Assembly (NCBI GenBank): GCA_029945375.1
Contig: CM057057.1
Coordinates: 4,898,001 to 4,962,000, forward strand
Reading direction: 5' to 3'
Origin: Agaricus subrufescens
Lineage: Eukaryota > Basidiomycota > Agaricomycetes > Agaricales > Agaricaceae
Length of the DNA: 64,000 nucleotides
This document shows, one piece after another, positions 23,503 to 35,103 of the stretch (position 1 is its first letter; every line of letters starts with the position of its first letter). The notes under the pieces are model-generated. The model worked only from the letters and a program-made list of their open reading frames with translations, was not told the origin of the DNA and made no database searches. Both the position numbers and the translations under genes were made by a program.

Positions 23503-25676
23503 TTTTTTTTTTTTTGTAATCAATGGGATTTATTTCAAAATCGACCTCATACATGGGATGCCATAATGCATTTCCCCGCCTTTCAACCCTCGGCAGCATA
23601 CATTAAGCCCGAAACAACATGCACTTTCCTTTGTTCTCGTATCCGCGGGACAAGGTCAACCGCTCGACATAAATAAAAAACAAATCATAAAGGCCGTAGA
23701 AAATGAAAGAACGACTACGAATGGCCATCATAATGCTGAATAAAAGGAACTCCTACCCAGCCTCTAAACGCAAGGGAACTGACAATGAAGCCAGTCCCGG
23801 TCGAACCTATGTTTCCAAAATGGACACAAAGTGTCTGTTGCGGAATGATTTACCTTAGCGCACTTGGAAGCGACGCAATTGACACAGCGATGTTGATCAA
23901 CTTGTTTAGGGTTGACCAACGTAGAATGATTGTGTTCAGTGTGAGGACCGCCGCATAGAGCACAGCGGACACCTTGTCGGCAACACTGATTAGCATGGTG
24001 GCCCCATTGATGACAGCATTGGCATCGGATGGAGCCAGAGTGGGGACGAGCGCCCTGAATGCGGCACAAGGTTCCAGAGATGGAGACCTTCTGGCCGATG
24101 AATGTACAAGCATTAATGCCTGTGGTGGTGTCAGAGATATTGATCCACATGACGCATGAATCAGAATGAGCAGAAGTCTGCATGATATGGACTTGATGTT
24201 GGATAAGTGTCCCTAATCAGGCATGAGGAGAGGCAGCGATAGCGTCAAGAAGACGCTTGCACGTGAGATTGACCCAGTCATTCTTGGGCATAGATTGGGG
24301 AATGGGGACATCCACGATCTTCAGGAAGGAGGTCGAGGTGGCCGGTGTGGATTGGATTGGCTGAGGCAAGCCTGTAGGGAGGAGGTGGCGAACGTGTTTG
24401 AGCATGAAGGCCGACTCGGAGGAAGTAGGGACGGTGGTGGTAGCCAAGAATATCTTGCCGTGGCTACCTGGTTCAGCATGAGTAATCAGTATCTTGGAAG
24501 AACCAAGATCTGATCCGATAAGTTTGTTGATCTCTGCGATAAGAGATAAAGAGATGTTGGCTGCGGATTTGTTAGATCTGGCCAGTGGAGTAAGGATAAT
24601 GCCACGGCGCGAAGCACCGTGGACAGTGTGGCGGGAGTTGTGCTTCGACCTAGGCTTGGGCACAATACAAGAGACAGGGGGAGCGGCCTTGGGAGGAGGG
24701 CGTTCCTTGACTTCGGCGACCACTGGTTCTGCAATGACCTCCATTGCTGGAGGCGGAGCACTCGGTGGGGCTGGGGTAGAAGGTGGAGCAGGAGTAGCCG
24801 GGCCAGAACGCGGCTTCTTCCTTGGGGGTGAGGCATCGCCAGGAATGGACACCTTGGGTAGGGAAGGAGTAGGGGCAAACTTCTTGACAAGGAGTTCTAA
24901 TCCCGCGGACATAGAATGACCGTTAGATAGAACAGTAAGCTTGTGCTCGCCGGAGGAGACAGCGATGAGGAGAGAATTAAGAGCCTCAAAGCCAAAGTGG
25001 CCCATGAAGACTCTGTCTTTGTAGATCTCCCTGTTGTTGGAGAGCCAGCAGAGAACATCAATCGCACCAATGGCAGGTTGAGGTTCGGGGACTGGGGTAG
25101 GGGCCGGGACCGGGGTGGCAGAGCGCACTGACTGCTGCTCCATGCCAGATTCTTCATCCCAATTCTCCGGGGGGCCAGAGGCAGAGGGGGAAGGGGAAGG
25201 GGAGGGTGGAGGGGTGGCGCTGGACAATCCAGACGCTGTCAGCTGCACTGGGAGGGAGGGGAATGGCTGGCAAACAGGGAATCCCATCAATTGAGCGATT
25301 GAGTGGGCATCGGCCCAGCTCTTGATATCTTCGTAGAGGTCATTGGTGAGATACTCGGCGAACTCTGGATAGATTTTGAGGACGGACTCCTTCGGGAGGT
25401 GAGGAGTGGGTTTGGGTTTGGGTATGTGCTGAGGAACTTCCTGGCCATACTCGTATGCTATAGTAGCGGGATTGGGAGAGCCCTCGGGAAGTCGGGGGTT
25501 CTTGCTGCGCATCAACTCCTCAGCAGCATCCCAGATGGACTGGGGCATGCCAGGAGGTTTCTGAGGTCGTTTAGATTGCTTGGGAGGCATATCGGATGAT
25601 GAATAGTACTTCTATGCTACGACCACTGAGACTTCCAAAAGAGGAAGGTAGTGGTAACAGGTCAAGAAGCGTTGTC
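23503..25676 (-). mobile_element. GO1: full-length gag-only non-LTR element
   Basis: The 14-mer gctcactctcctcc flanks it exactly (23,489-23,502 and 25,677-25,690), dividing the LINE ORF1 acidic repeat EESE. On the minus strand the element opens with a leader, cgcttcttgacctgttacc, shared with the LINE. It encodes one CCHC protein and ends with gattacaaaa and an A-run. Length is 2,174 bp. There is no endonuclease, RT or RNase H, so it must be copied by enzymes supplied in trans. Confidence 0.92.
23764..25590 (-). pseudogene. GO1 gag-like CCHC protein with one in-frame TGA
   Basis: Reads from ATG at 25,590 (MPPKQSKRPQKPPGMPQSIW) to a stop at 23,764, about 608 codons, interrupted only by TGA at 24,219-24,217. 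Order: a basic N-terminus; a conserved block with KESVLKIYPEFAEYL and LSNNREIYKDR...FEALNSLL; a Pro/Ala-rich linker; a second block containing HTVHGASRRGI and SYLKIVDVPI-like segments; and a zinc module (CQCCHQWGHHANQC, CALCGGPH, CVNC, CPFWKHRFDRDWLHCQF). This is the layout of a nucleic-acid-binding LINE ORF1 or gag. The TGA follows SPHA and fits a mutated Arg CGA. Confidence 0.88.
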
Positions 25677-25690
25677 GCTCACTCTCCTCC

Positions 25691-25998
25691 TCACTCTCCT
25701 CTTGGGCGATCTCCTTATCCGTCTCCGGATCCTTGGGAGCGGGTCCAGCTTCTTCCACTTGTTGAGTCTCCTCAGCTCGCATTTGGTCGAGGGTCTTGAA
25801 CACTGATGGTGCCAAAATACCCTTTAACTCTCTAGTCATGGTTCCCTTCTTGGCTGGGACCATGGCTTTGATAGCTCCTCTGACCTTCGATTGGAATTTC
25901 AAGGTCATAGAAGCGTGGGAAGCAACTGAGCGGATGCTCCCTGTGGGCGACAATGGTCGCAATGGATGTTCGTATGGCTGGGGTTGCTTTCCAGACAT
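25691..25998 (-). pseudogene. LINE L2 ORF1 N-terminus
   Basis: Starts MSGKQPQPYEHPLRPLSPTG and matches the start of the ORF1 at 56,649 (MSGLRNQPYNQPS), including RELKGILAPSVFKTLD and the acidic run before the break. It is cut at 25,690 by GO1 and resumes at 23,488. The ATG at 25,998 is chosen because both copies have it, while the upstream in-frame codons begin with TTG. Confidence 0.85.
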
Positions 25999-26123
25999 AT
26001 TGGGGCGCAGGAGGTCACGAGATATCAAGTGTTATCCCTGTAGAGCAGAATATATTCCAACTAAATGCACATCCAACACCAAAATCCTAAATAGGAAGGT
26101 GATGGTAAGAGATCAAGAAGGAA

Positions 26124-28036
26124 TTGTCCCTGCTCACTTTCAGCTTCCCATTCCGAGTTCTCCTGCTATTCCTCTCGAAGAGGAGACTCCTCTACCTGCT
26201 CCTCCACCTCCTAGCCCTGCTACTCCGCCCCCACAAGCTCCAATTCTGCTTCCTGTGACTCCTCCCACTGCTGGAGTGCCCCCTGAGCCTCCTAGAGTGC
26301 CACGTTGCACTGGGCGCGTTCAGAAGCCCCCTGGTGACTGGTGGAAGGTCAGACAACCTAATCTGCCTGCTAGAGACCCAGAAGATGACATTGAAGCTGC
26401 TCTCTCAGCTGATACTGACTTCTATGAGGTCGAGTTTGCTGGGGCTGTTTCTACAGCAGATCCTCGCACCTACAGGCTGGCTATGCAGTCCCCTGATAGG
26501 GAACACTGGGTCAATGCCTGTAACACTGAAATCTTCAATCTCGAGGCTAACAGGACTTGGGAACTCACTGAACTGCCTCCTGGTAAGAAGGTAGTCAACT
26601 CTGGCTGGGTGTTCAAGGTCAAAAGGCATGCCAACGGCTCTATTGAGTGCTATAGGGCTCGTCTTGTTGCTAAGGGCTTCTCCCAACGTCCTGGATTCGA
26701 TTACACTGAGGTCTTTGCCCTTACATTCTGCCCTGCCTCTCTGAGACTCATTATAGCTCTGGCTGCTAGACAAGGCTTCAAAATGCGCTCTGTTGATATC
26801 TCCTCTGCCTTCACTTATGGGGAACTCGAGGAGGAGATCTACATGAGGCAACCAGAGGGCTATCACTGGGGGACCTAATATGGTCTTCAGGCTCCATAAA
26901 TCGCTCTATGGCCTTAAGCAGGCTGCCAGACAGTGGAGTAAGAAGCTCCGAGGTGTTCTAGAGGGTATTGGCTACTCCAGACTTCGCTCCGACAACTCCA
27001 TCTACATCTATTCCAAGGGAGACATCAAGGTCATAGTGCCTGTCTTCATTGATGACATTACCCTAGTCTCTAAAAGCAATGCAGCCATGACCTCTGCTGT
27101 CTCTGAGCTGTCTCGGCACTTCAAACTGCGAGATCTAGGCTCTACCACACTTCTGCTGGGCATTCAGGTAAAGCAGGATTGCTCTAAGTGCACCATCTCC
27201 CTCTCCCAAGAGCACTACATCAAGGAGCTGCTAGAACAGTTCAATATGGATGATTCCAACTCCCTTTCCACCCCTCTACCTCCAGGCTCTGAGCTCTCGG
27301 ACATTATTCCCTCACTCGAGGAGCAGGCTGAGATGAAGTCAGTTCCCTATCTCTCTGCTGTAGGTGCCCTGCAGTATCTTGCCACCATGACTCGTCCCAA
27401 CATTGCCTATGCTGTCTCCTACCTTGGGAGATTCAACCACAATCCTGCTCCTGCCCACTGGCTTGCTGTCAAGCATTTACTTCGCTATTTGAAGGGCACA
27501 ATGCACTACCAGCTTGTCTACCGAGGTAGTGACTCCGGAGAGGTGTTTACCACCTATTCTGACGCTTCCCATGGTGGCTGCAAGGCCACAGGTCAAGCTA
27601 CAGGTGGTTATGTGACTCTAGTGTCTGGGGCTGCTGTAGGATGGTCCTCAAAGCGTCAGCCCTTTGTGACTCTCTTGAGCACTGAGGCTGAGTTTGTTGC
27701 TGCCATCGAAGCTAGCAAGGAGATCAAGTGGACTAGGAACATTCTGACAGAGTTTGGCTATCACCAGACACTTCCCTCAACACTTTTCGTGGATAACAAG
27801 TCTGGGATCAGTGTAGCCAAGAATCCAGAGCACCACGGGCACATGACACACTTAGATCTTCGGTTCTATTGGCTCCGCGAGGCTGTAGAAGATGGAGTCA
27901 TCGATCCCCTCTATGTGTCCACTGACCAGCAAGTTGCGGACATCCTAACCAAGGCTGTATCAAGGAAAGTTGTTGACTTTGCTGTGCCGTTGTTAGGACT
28001 TGGAGCTTAGTATGGACTGGTTGGATCAAGGGGGTG
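26124..28036 (+). pseudogene. Copia pol fragment: linker, RT, RNase H
   Basis: It begins inside the Pro-rich integrase-RT linker (LPIPSSPAIPLEEETPLP). It then carries the RT (RARLVAKGFSQRPGFDYTEVF, DISSAFTYGELEEEIYMRQ, VFIDDITLVSK with the xxDD active site) and RNase H (TYSDASHGG, STEAEFVAAIEAS, LFVDNKSGIS, STDQQVADILTKA), ending at 28,010. A 2-bp deletion near 26,866 (EGYHWG instead of EGYHTGG) splits the frame. Its 5' half is absent because L2 sits at its left edge. It carries its own 3' LTR1 (28,037-28,334). Confidence 0.9.
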
Positions 28037-28334
28037 TGTTAGACTGCCCCAGCAGTCTTGTGTTAGAGTGCCCCAACAGTCTTGTATATGGACTTAGAGA
28101 TGGTACGACTTTCTGATCATGTGATATATTAGTAAGCACATGTTGAACTTGTCTGTGAACGCTCTAGAAGCCTTTAGCTTCTTAGACTTGTTCACAGGTG
28201 AGTATCGAGTTCTGTATCTTGATAGATAGCTTCTTAGACTTGTTCACAGGATATCATATTCAGTTCTAATCCAATTCACTCGTGACTACCATCGTTAGGA
28301 TCGTCTCCGCACGCGCTACGTTCTACGTCTGACA
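28037..28334 (+). repeat. LTR1, 298-bp form (3' LTR)
   Basis: TGTTAGACTGCCCCAGCAG ... ctacgtctgaca, preceded by gttggatcaagggggtg. Its first 48 bp consist of a 24-bp unit present twice, which explains the 24-bp length difference from the 274-bp LTR1 copies. It contains a 24-bp direct repeat, tagcttcttagacttgttca+cagg (28,175-28,198 and 28,227-28,250), bounding an intron-like GTGAGT...CAG segment. Confidence 0.92.
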
Positions 28335-30161
28335 GGATTGTGGTTGAATCTCCCAAGGTAGGAGACTGCATAGGCAATGTCAGGTTGAGTCATGGTGGCC
28401 AGATACTGCAGGGCACCTACAGCAGAGAGATAGGGAACTGACCTCATCTCAGCCTGCTCCTTGAGAGAGGGAACAATGTCCGAGAGCTCAGATCCAGGAG
28501 GTAGAGGGGTGGAAAGGGAGTTAGAATCATCCATATTGAACCGTTCTAGCAGCTCCTTGATGTAGTGCTCTTGGGAGAGGGAGATGGAACGCTTAGAGCG
28601 ATCCTGCTTTACCTGAATGCCCAGCAGAAGTGTGGTAGAGCCTAGATCTCGCAGTTTGAAGTGCCGAGACAGCTCAGAGACAGCAGAGGCCATGGCTGCA
28701 TCGCTTTTAGAGACTAGGGTAATGTCATCAATGAACACTGGTACAATGACCTTGATGTCTCCCTTGGAATAGATGTAAATGGAGTTGTCGGAGCGAAGTC
28801 TAGAGTAGCCAATACCCTCTAGAACACCTCGGAGCTTCTTACTCCACTGTCTGGCAGCCTGCTTAAGGCCATAGAGCGATTTATGGAGCCTGAAGACCAT
28901 ATTAGGTCCCCCAGTGTGATAGCCCTCTGGTTGCCTCATGTAGATCTCCTCCTCGAGTTCCCCATAAGTGAAGGCAGAGGAGATATCAACAGAGCGCATT
29001 TTGAAGCCTTGTCTAGCAGCCAGAGCTATAATGAGTCTCAGAGAGGCAGGGTGGAATGTAAGGGCAAAGACCTCAGTGTAATCGAATCCAGGACGTTGGG
29101 AGAAGCCTTTAGCAACGAGGCAAGCCCTATAGCGCTCAATTGAGCTGTCGGCATGCCTTTTCACCTTGAAAACCCAGCCAGAGTTGACTACCTTCTTACC
29201 AGGAGGCAGTTCAGTGAGTTCCCAAGTCCTGTTAGCCTCGAGATTGAATATCTCGGTGTTACAAGCATCGACCCAGTGTTCCCTGTCAGGGGACTGCATA
29301 GCAAGCCTGTAGGTGCGAGGATCAGCTGTAGAAACAGCCCCAGCAAACTCAACCTCATAGAAGTCAGTATCAGCTGAAAGAGCAGCTTCATCGTCGTCTT
29401 CTGGGTCTCTAGCAGGCAGATTAGGTTGCCTGACCTTCCACCAGTCACCAGGGGGCTTCCGAACGCGCCCAGTGCGACGTGGCACTCTGGGAGGCTCAGG
29501 GGGCACTCCAGAAGTGGGGAGGAGTCACAGGGAGCGGAATTGGAGCTTGTGGAGGTGGAGTAGCAGGGCTAGGAGGAGAAGGAGCAGGCAGAGGAGTCTC
29601 CTCTTCGAGAGGAACAGCAGGAGAACTAGGAATGGGAGGCTGAAAGCGAGCAGGGAGAGGGCTAGTATCACCCCCTTCATCTAGGAGAGGTGGCACTCCG
29701 AAATGCGACGTTGGTGGTGCAGGAGAGGGCTCAGAAACATTCTGAGACTCAGGGGAGGGGGGAGGGCCAGCAAATGAAGGTACAGCATCGAGTTGGGCTC
29801 TAGAAGTGCCAGGAAAGTACCTCTCGTCGAAATCAGCCCTCTCCGAGATCACTGAACGTTTAGTGACTGGATTGTAGAACTTCCAGCCCTTGTAGCCTGC
29901 AGGATAGCCTATAAAGATGCATTTTTCAAAGTGAGGCTCTAGAGAAGTCCTCTTATCTCGTTGTACATGCACATAGGCAGTACACCCCCATACTCGGAGG
30001 TGGGAGACATCAGGCTTTCGCTTATAGAAGGCCTGGAAGGGTGTAGTGCCAGAGAGCGATGCTGTAGGCAGCCTATTCCAGACATGGACCATAGAAGAGA
30101 CACATTCTCCCCAGAAAGAGGCAGGAAGTTGAGATTCCGAGAGCATAGCAGTGATTCTTTC
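28335..30161 (-). pseudogene. Copia pol fragment: integrase C-terminus to RT
   Basis: Minus strand from MLSESQLPASFWGECVSSM (integrase C-terminal region, 30,146) through ERADFDERYFPGTSRAQLD and the Pro-rich linker to the RT, ending at FNHNP, where the LTR1 copy cuts it at 28,335. One extra G in a G-run near 29,507 shifts frame, giving two overlapping ORFs (30,146-29,496 and 29,506-28,316). The other end is cut at 30,161 by an LTR2 copia. The sequence ITAMLSESQ continues exactly up to the LTR. It may be the other half of the RNase H tail at 21,063-21,222. Confidence 0.88.
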
Positions 30162-30478
30162 TGTTGGAAGTGGAACGTAGAGTTCGCAGTGGCAATCCTA
30201 ATGACACTAGTATCGAGCGGATCAGATGAGAAATGAGCTAGTATTAGCACAGTTAATCTGTGGACAAGTATAAGAAGCTATAACAGCAATACAAAGAGAT
30301 TGCTCACCTGTGGACAAGTCTAAGAAGCTAAAGACTTCTAAGTCGTCCACAGGCAAGTTCAACATGCGCTGACTAATCTATCACATGAATGGAACTGTCT
30401 GCTTTACTCTAAGTCGAGATATACACAAAACAAATTAACCAGTCACTCTAATAACTGAATGCTTGGGGCATTCTAACA
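30162..30478 (-). repeat. LTR2, complete 317 bp, minus strand
   Basis: TGTTAGAATG...CTTCCAACA on the minus strand. Identical in length to the copy at 39,472-39,788. It is the 3' LTR of the minus-strand copia whose RNase H lies at 30,500-30,739. It was inserted in the integrase gene of the neighbouring copia. Confidence 0.92.
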
Positions 30479-30499
30479 CACCCCCTTGATCCAAGCAGT

Positions 30500-33400
30500 C
30501 TAGTGTCCAAGTCCCAATAGCGGGACAGCAAAATCAATCACCTTTGGTGCCACAGCCTTGGTCAGAATGTCAGCCACTTGCTGATCAGTAGAAACATAGA
30601 GGGGATCGATGATTCCTTCTTCTACAGCCTCTCGGAGCCAGTAGAACCACAGATCCAGGTGTTTCATGCGCCCGTGGTGCTCAGGATTCTTTGCCACACT
30701 GATTCCAGACTTGTTATCAACAAATAAAGTCAAAGCAAGTTTTTTTTTTTTTATAATCAACGGGGCCTGCCGGCCGGCCTTTATTCAAGTACGCTACTAC
30801 ATCGGTCGCAAATCCAAGCATACGTACAAGAAATGGAAGCCATAACGCATCTCCAAAACTGGGCCACTAGTTTGGTACATCGAGTCAGACTATACATGAG
30901 TGGCGGAAGAAACGTATCCTGCGCGATGTGGTCAAGCGCTCGAGGAGAAAAGAAAAACAATCACATAGAATTGAAATAATAAGTGTCCTAACCTTCAAGG
31001 TGGGACGGCGCCTGAAACAGACCCTATCCGGTTCAAACTGACTTGGAGCGCCGCATTGGCAGCGGTATTCATACACGAGACGAGTGTTGATAAGGAAAAG
31101 AAGTGAATCAATGAATGAAAAAGTAATGGGATGGCAGCGTGCCATTGCCCTGAAAGACCTTGCGAAGAGTCATACTTGTTCAATGGGAACTGGCGCTTGA
31201 GCCAGTCGCAATCAAACCGGTGTTCCCAGAATGGACACAAAGTGTCCATGCTGGAGTGCGTCGTCTTCTTCTTCTTGGCTGCGGAACAGTTGACACAGAT
31301 GGCGGCGTTGACGTGAGATGCAGTGCATGAGGAATCGAGGTTGTCCGCAGAATGCGGACCACCGCAGTGAGCACAGCATATACCCTTAGCACAGCATACA
31401 TTAGAGTGGTGGCCCCACCGCTGGCAACGCGTGCACAGGGTGGAACCGGGCCGAGGGGCAGCGCCCTAGATCTGACAATTGCATCCTCCAATCAGGACTT
31501 GCTTACCAATAAAGTTCCTGGCGTTGCTGCCAGAAACTGCGTCTGTGATGTCGATCCATGCAACACAAGTGTCGGCATGGCGGGAAGTGCGCATGAAGCG
31601 CGGAGCATGAGTGATGTGGTGGGCGAGTTGCTGGCCGACAGGGGAGATGGCGAGAGCCGCCTGGAGGGCGGCGCGTTGAGCAGTGAGCCAAGTGCGGGAC
31701 TCGGCAGGGATAAGTGGGACGTTGATTATCTTGAGATAAGAAATCGATGTGATGGGGGCGGTGGTGATTGGGATAATCCTGGGGACAGTGATGAGGCGGC
31801 AAACGTGTTTCAAAACACAGTTGCCCTCGGGTGCGGAAGGGACTCAGTTACCAGCTAAGAAAAGGCCGGTCTTGATGTCAATAGCATGTTCCACCAAGAA
31901 AGTCGACTTGAGGTCGGACTTAAGGTGGGCGTTGATTTCGGCAATAATAGCCGGAGTGACGTCGGTGGCACGGACAGTGGTTCTGGCCAGGGGGATGATG
32001 CAGACTCCGCAGCAAGAGAGCCCATGGTCGGTGTGTTTGCCTTTAGCCTTGCACTTGGAGGGGCGCTTGACTGAGACAGCAGGGGCAAAAGTCGAAGCAA
32101 GTGTCTGGGGGTAGCCAAACTCGCTAAGAATGTTCCTGGTCCACTTGATCTCCTTTCCAGCCTCAACTGCAGCCACAAACTCGGCCTCAGTGCTCGAGAG
32201 AGTCACAAAGGGCTGACACTTTGAGGACCAGCCTACAGCAGCACCAGAGAGAATAGTTACATACCCACCTGTAGCTCGACCTGTGGCCTTGCAGCCACTG
32301 TGAGAGGCATCAGAGTAGGTGGTAAACAGTTCCCCAGAGTCACCACCTCTGTAGACGAGCTGGTAGTGCAGGGTACCCTTCAAATAGCAAAGTAAATGCT
32401 TCACTGCAAGCCAATGGGCAGGAGCAGGGTTATGATTGAATCTCCCAAGGTAGGAGACAGCATAAGCGATGTCGGGACGAGTCATGGTGGCCAGATACTG
32501 CAGGGCACCTACAGCAGAGAGATAAGGAACTGACTTCATCTCAGCCTGCTCCTCAAGAGAGGGCACAATGTCAGAGAGCTCAGAACCTGGTGCAAGTGGG
32601 GTGGAAAGGGAGTTGGAATCATCCATATGGAATCGTTCTAGCAGCTCCTTGATGTAGTGCTCTTGTGGGAGCAAAATAGTGCACTTAGAACAGTCCTGCT
32701 TCACCTGAATACCCAGTAGCAGAGTGGTAGACCTGAGATCTCGCAGCTTGAAGTGGCTAGACAGCTCAGAAATAGCAGTAGAGACAGCAGCATCGCTTTT
32801 AGACACCAGAGTTATATCATCAATGAAGACAGGCACTATGACCTTGATGTCTCCCTTGGAATAAATGTAGATAGAGTTGTCGGAGCAAAGCCTGGTGTAG
32901 CCAATACCTTCTATAACACTTCTGAGCTTCTTGTTCCATTGCCTGGCAGCCTGCTTAAGGCCATAGAGCAATTTTCGGAGCCTGAAGACCATATTAGGTC
33001 TCCCAGTGTGGTAGCTTTCTGGTTGTCTCATGTAGATCTCCTCTTCAAGTTCCCCATAGGTAAAGGCAGAAGAGATGTCGACAGAGTGCATTTTGAAGCC
33101 TTCTCTTGCAGCTAAGGCTACAATGAGGCGCAGGGACGCAGGGCGGAATGTAGGGGCAAAAACCTCAGTGTAATCGAATCCTGGACGCTGGGAGAAGCCC
33201 TTAGCAACAAGGCGAGCCCTATAGCGCTCAATTGAGCCGTCGGCATGCCTTTTAACCTTGAATACCCATCCAGAGTTGACTACCTTCTTTCCAGGAGGCC
33301 AATCAATGAGTTCCCAGGTCCTGTTGGCCTCCAGATTGAAAATCTTGGTGTTACAAGCATCCTGCCAGTGAGAGCGGTCAGGGGACTGCATAGCCAGCCT

Positions 33401-33949
33401 GTAGGAGCGAGGATCTGCATTAGAAACCGCTCCAGCAAACTCTACATCACAGAAGTCACTGTGAACCAAAAAAGCGGCCTCCTCTTCGAGTTCTGGGTTG
33501 TCTCCAGGTAGGTCGATGTTTTTGACCCTCCACCACTCACCAGGGGGTCGTCTAACTCGATTGGTGCGCCTAGGGACTCGTGGGGGCTCAGCAGGCACAG
33601 GAGCAGTCGGAGGAGTGACAGGGAGTGGTGCAGGAGGTTGTGGAGGTGTTCTAGGTGGAGAGGGAGCGACAGGGGATGCAGGAGTGAGCACAGGAGATGC
33701 AGGAGCGATCACAGGAGCTTCAGGAGCACTCTGAGGTGCTTTAGGCTCTTCAGGATGAATAGCAGTTGCAGGAGTCAGACTGGGCAGTGGAGATGGTGCA
33801 GGGAGAGGCCAGATACCACCCCCTTCATCCTGGAGAGGTGGGAACTCAAAATGCGATGAGGGGAGCGCTAGAGAGGGCTCTGAAGCAATAGGATTCTCAG
33901 GAGAGCTGGGAGGGCCAGCAAATGAAGGAATAGCGTCGAGTTGGGCTCT
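30500..33949 (-). pseudogene. LTR2 copia pol: linker, RT, RNase H, split by GO3
   Basis: Minus strand from NRAQLDAIPSFAGPPSSPE (33,949) through a Pro/Ala linker, RT (YRARLVAKGFSQRPG, VDISSAFTYGELEEEIYMRQ, VFIDDITLVSK) and RNase H (TYSDASHSG, SSTEAEFVAAVEAGKE) to 32,102. It then resumes from 30,739 (LFVDNKSGIS...STDQQVADILTKAV) to 30,500. GO3 interrupts it inside the RNase H with a 14-bp target duplication. The gag/protease half has been inverted away to 34,905-36,644. Apart from the insertion the frame is largely open. Confidence 0.9.
30740..32087 (-). mobile_element. GO3: 5'-truncated gag-only element
   Basis: Flanked by aaagtcaaagcaag (30,726-30,739) and aaagtcgaagcaag (32,088-32,101), a 14-bp target duplication with one substitution. 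The A-tail is at 30,740-30,752 on the minus strand, preceded by gttgattata. It encodes the C-terminal half of the GO protein in several frames: KHTDHGLSCCGVCII and INAHLKSDLKS, SISYLKIINVPL, TCVAWIDITD and a zinc module ending DTLCPFWEHRFDCDWLKRQF. The 5' truncation is typical of target-primed reverse transcription. Confidence 0.9.
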
Positions 33950-33950
33950 A

Positions 33951-34904
33951 TTTTTTTTCTTTTTTATAATCAATGGCACCTCTTGGTGGACCTTCTATTA
34001 GACTAGCTATTTGACATCCAGTTAGATACTCTGGGCTTACTAGACTAATACGGCTGCCATAATGTGTTGCCAAAGGTGGGCCCCAAGACCACTACATATC
34101 ACAAGAGCTACATGGGAGGGAAGGAAATGTATCCATGCAACAAGGTCAAGCGCTTGAAGAACCTGAACCAGAAACACACATAACAAAAGAAGAAAAAATG
34201 ATGAAGGGAAGAAATCTACAGACCATGATGAGCCTTAGCTCAAGCCAACATCCCCATAGTACTCTGCCCCATATACGCCAGCCTCCGACAAGCAGTTCCA
34301 AACGTGAACGAGATAGCGAAAACAGAAAGTTGAGTGGAAATTGTGGACGCGCATGCTGCAGCTTCCAAAACCGACCATGACAGCCAACTACTTCATCGAT
34401 GAGAACTGGCAGCGGAGCCAGTCCCGGTCGAACTGATTGGTCCAGAATGGACACAAAGTGTCCGTTGTGGAGTGCGCTGTCTTCTTCTTCTTGCTTGCGG
34501 AACAATTGGCGCAATGGCGGTCATCTGGATTGCGCTTCATAGCAATCGCGGCCTGAACATGCGAGTCGGCAGTGTGCGGACCCGCGCAGTGTGGACACCA
34601 TATGCCTTTAGAGCGACACACGTCAGCATGATGACCCCATCTCTGGCAGCGGGTGCAGAGAATGGAGCCGGGCCGGGGGGCAGCACCTCGGAGTTGACAG
34701 TTACGCCCTCCAATGAGGACGTGCTTACCAATGAAGTCACGGGCCGTGCGGCCTGAGACAGAGTCTTGAATATCCACCCACGCAACGCAGGTGTCAGAGT
34801 GCTTTGAGGTCTGCATGAAACAGACCGCATGTTTGACATGGCAGGCAAGAGATTGTCCGATCGGGGATTTTTGCATTGCTTCAATAAAGGCGGTGTGCTG
34901 CATG
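33951..34904 (-). mobile_element. GO4 3' half (fragment B)
   Basis: Minus-strand A-tail at 33,951-33,967 next to cattgattata, then the C-terminal half of a GO element up to 34,904, where LTR2 begins. Its 5' half is not upstream on this strand. It lies on the plus strand at 36,645-37,049 plus 39,254-39,296. The reading frame across the two halves, once the LTR is disregarded, is continuous (…SWIIT / QHTAFIEAM…), and the LTR target duplication CACGC/CATGC is split between them. Confidence 0.85.
34388..34903 (-). pseudogene. GO4 zinc-knuckle C-terminal domain
   Basis: A 171-codon open frame, QHTAFIEAMQKSPIGQSL through DTCVAWVDIQDSVSGRTARD to the zinc module CTRCQRWGHHADVC, CPHCAGPH, CANC and CPFWTNQFDRDWLRCQF. 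This is the nucleic-acid-binding end of the gag-like protein and is still intact, but it has lost its N-terminus to the LTR2 insertion and inversion. The ATG at its start belongs to the duplicated target site. Confidence 0.85.
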
Positions 34905-35103
34905 TGTTAGAATGCCCCAAGCCTTCAGCTATTAGAATGACTGGACAATTTGTTTTGTGTATATCTCAACTTAGAGTAATGCGGATGGTTCCGCTCACGT
35001 GATAGATTAGTCAGCGCATGTTGAACTTGCCTGTGGATGACTTAGAAGTCTTTAGCTTCTTAGACTTGTCCACAGGTGAGCAATCTCTTTGTATTGTTGT
35101 TAC

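Larger units (their letters stand above)
21223..26123 (-). mobile_element. LINE copy (L2), 5' end intact, 3' deleted, split by a GO element
   Basis: The 5' leader begins near 26,123 with a minus-strand sequence, ccttcttgatctcttacc, matching the leader of the LINE at 56,524. ORF1 runs 25,998-25,691, is interrupted by the GO element 23,503-25,676, and resumes 23,488-21,223. ORF2 and the 3' end are missing through the fusion to copia. L2 is inserted in the copia fragment that resumes at 26,124 on the plus strand. Confidence 0.85.

Noticed and set aside
24494..24919. Plus-strand ORF opposite the GO1 linker
   Set aside because: Antisense shadow of the Pro-rich GO1 protein. A similar shadow occurs opposite GO2 at 38,258-38,572.
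25796..26878. 360-codon ORF apparently starting inside the LINE
   Set aside because: The first ~110 codons are antisense LINE sequence fused by chance to the copia RT frame. Only the part from 26,124 is real coding sequence.
33498..33734. Gly-rich plus-strand ORF over the copia linker
   Set aside because: Antisense of the Pro/Ala-rich integrase-RT linker; recurs opposite the linker in other copia copies.
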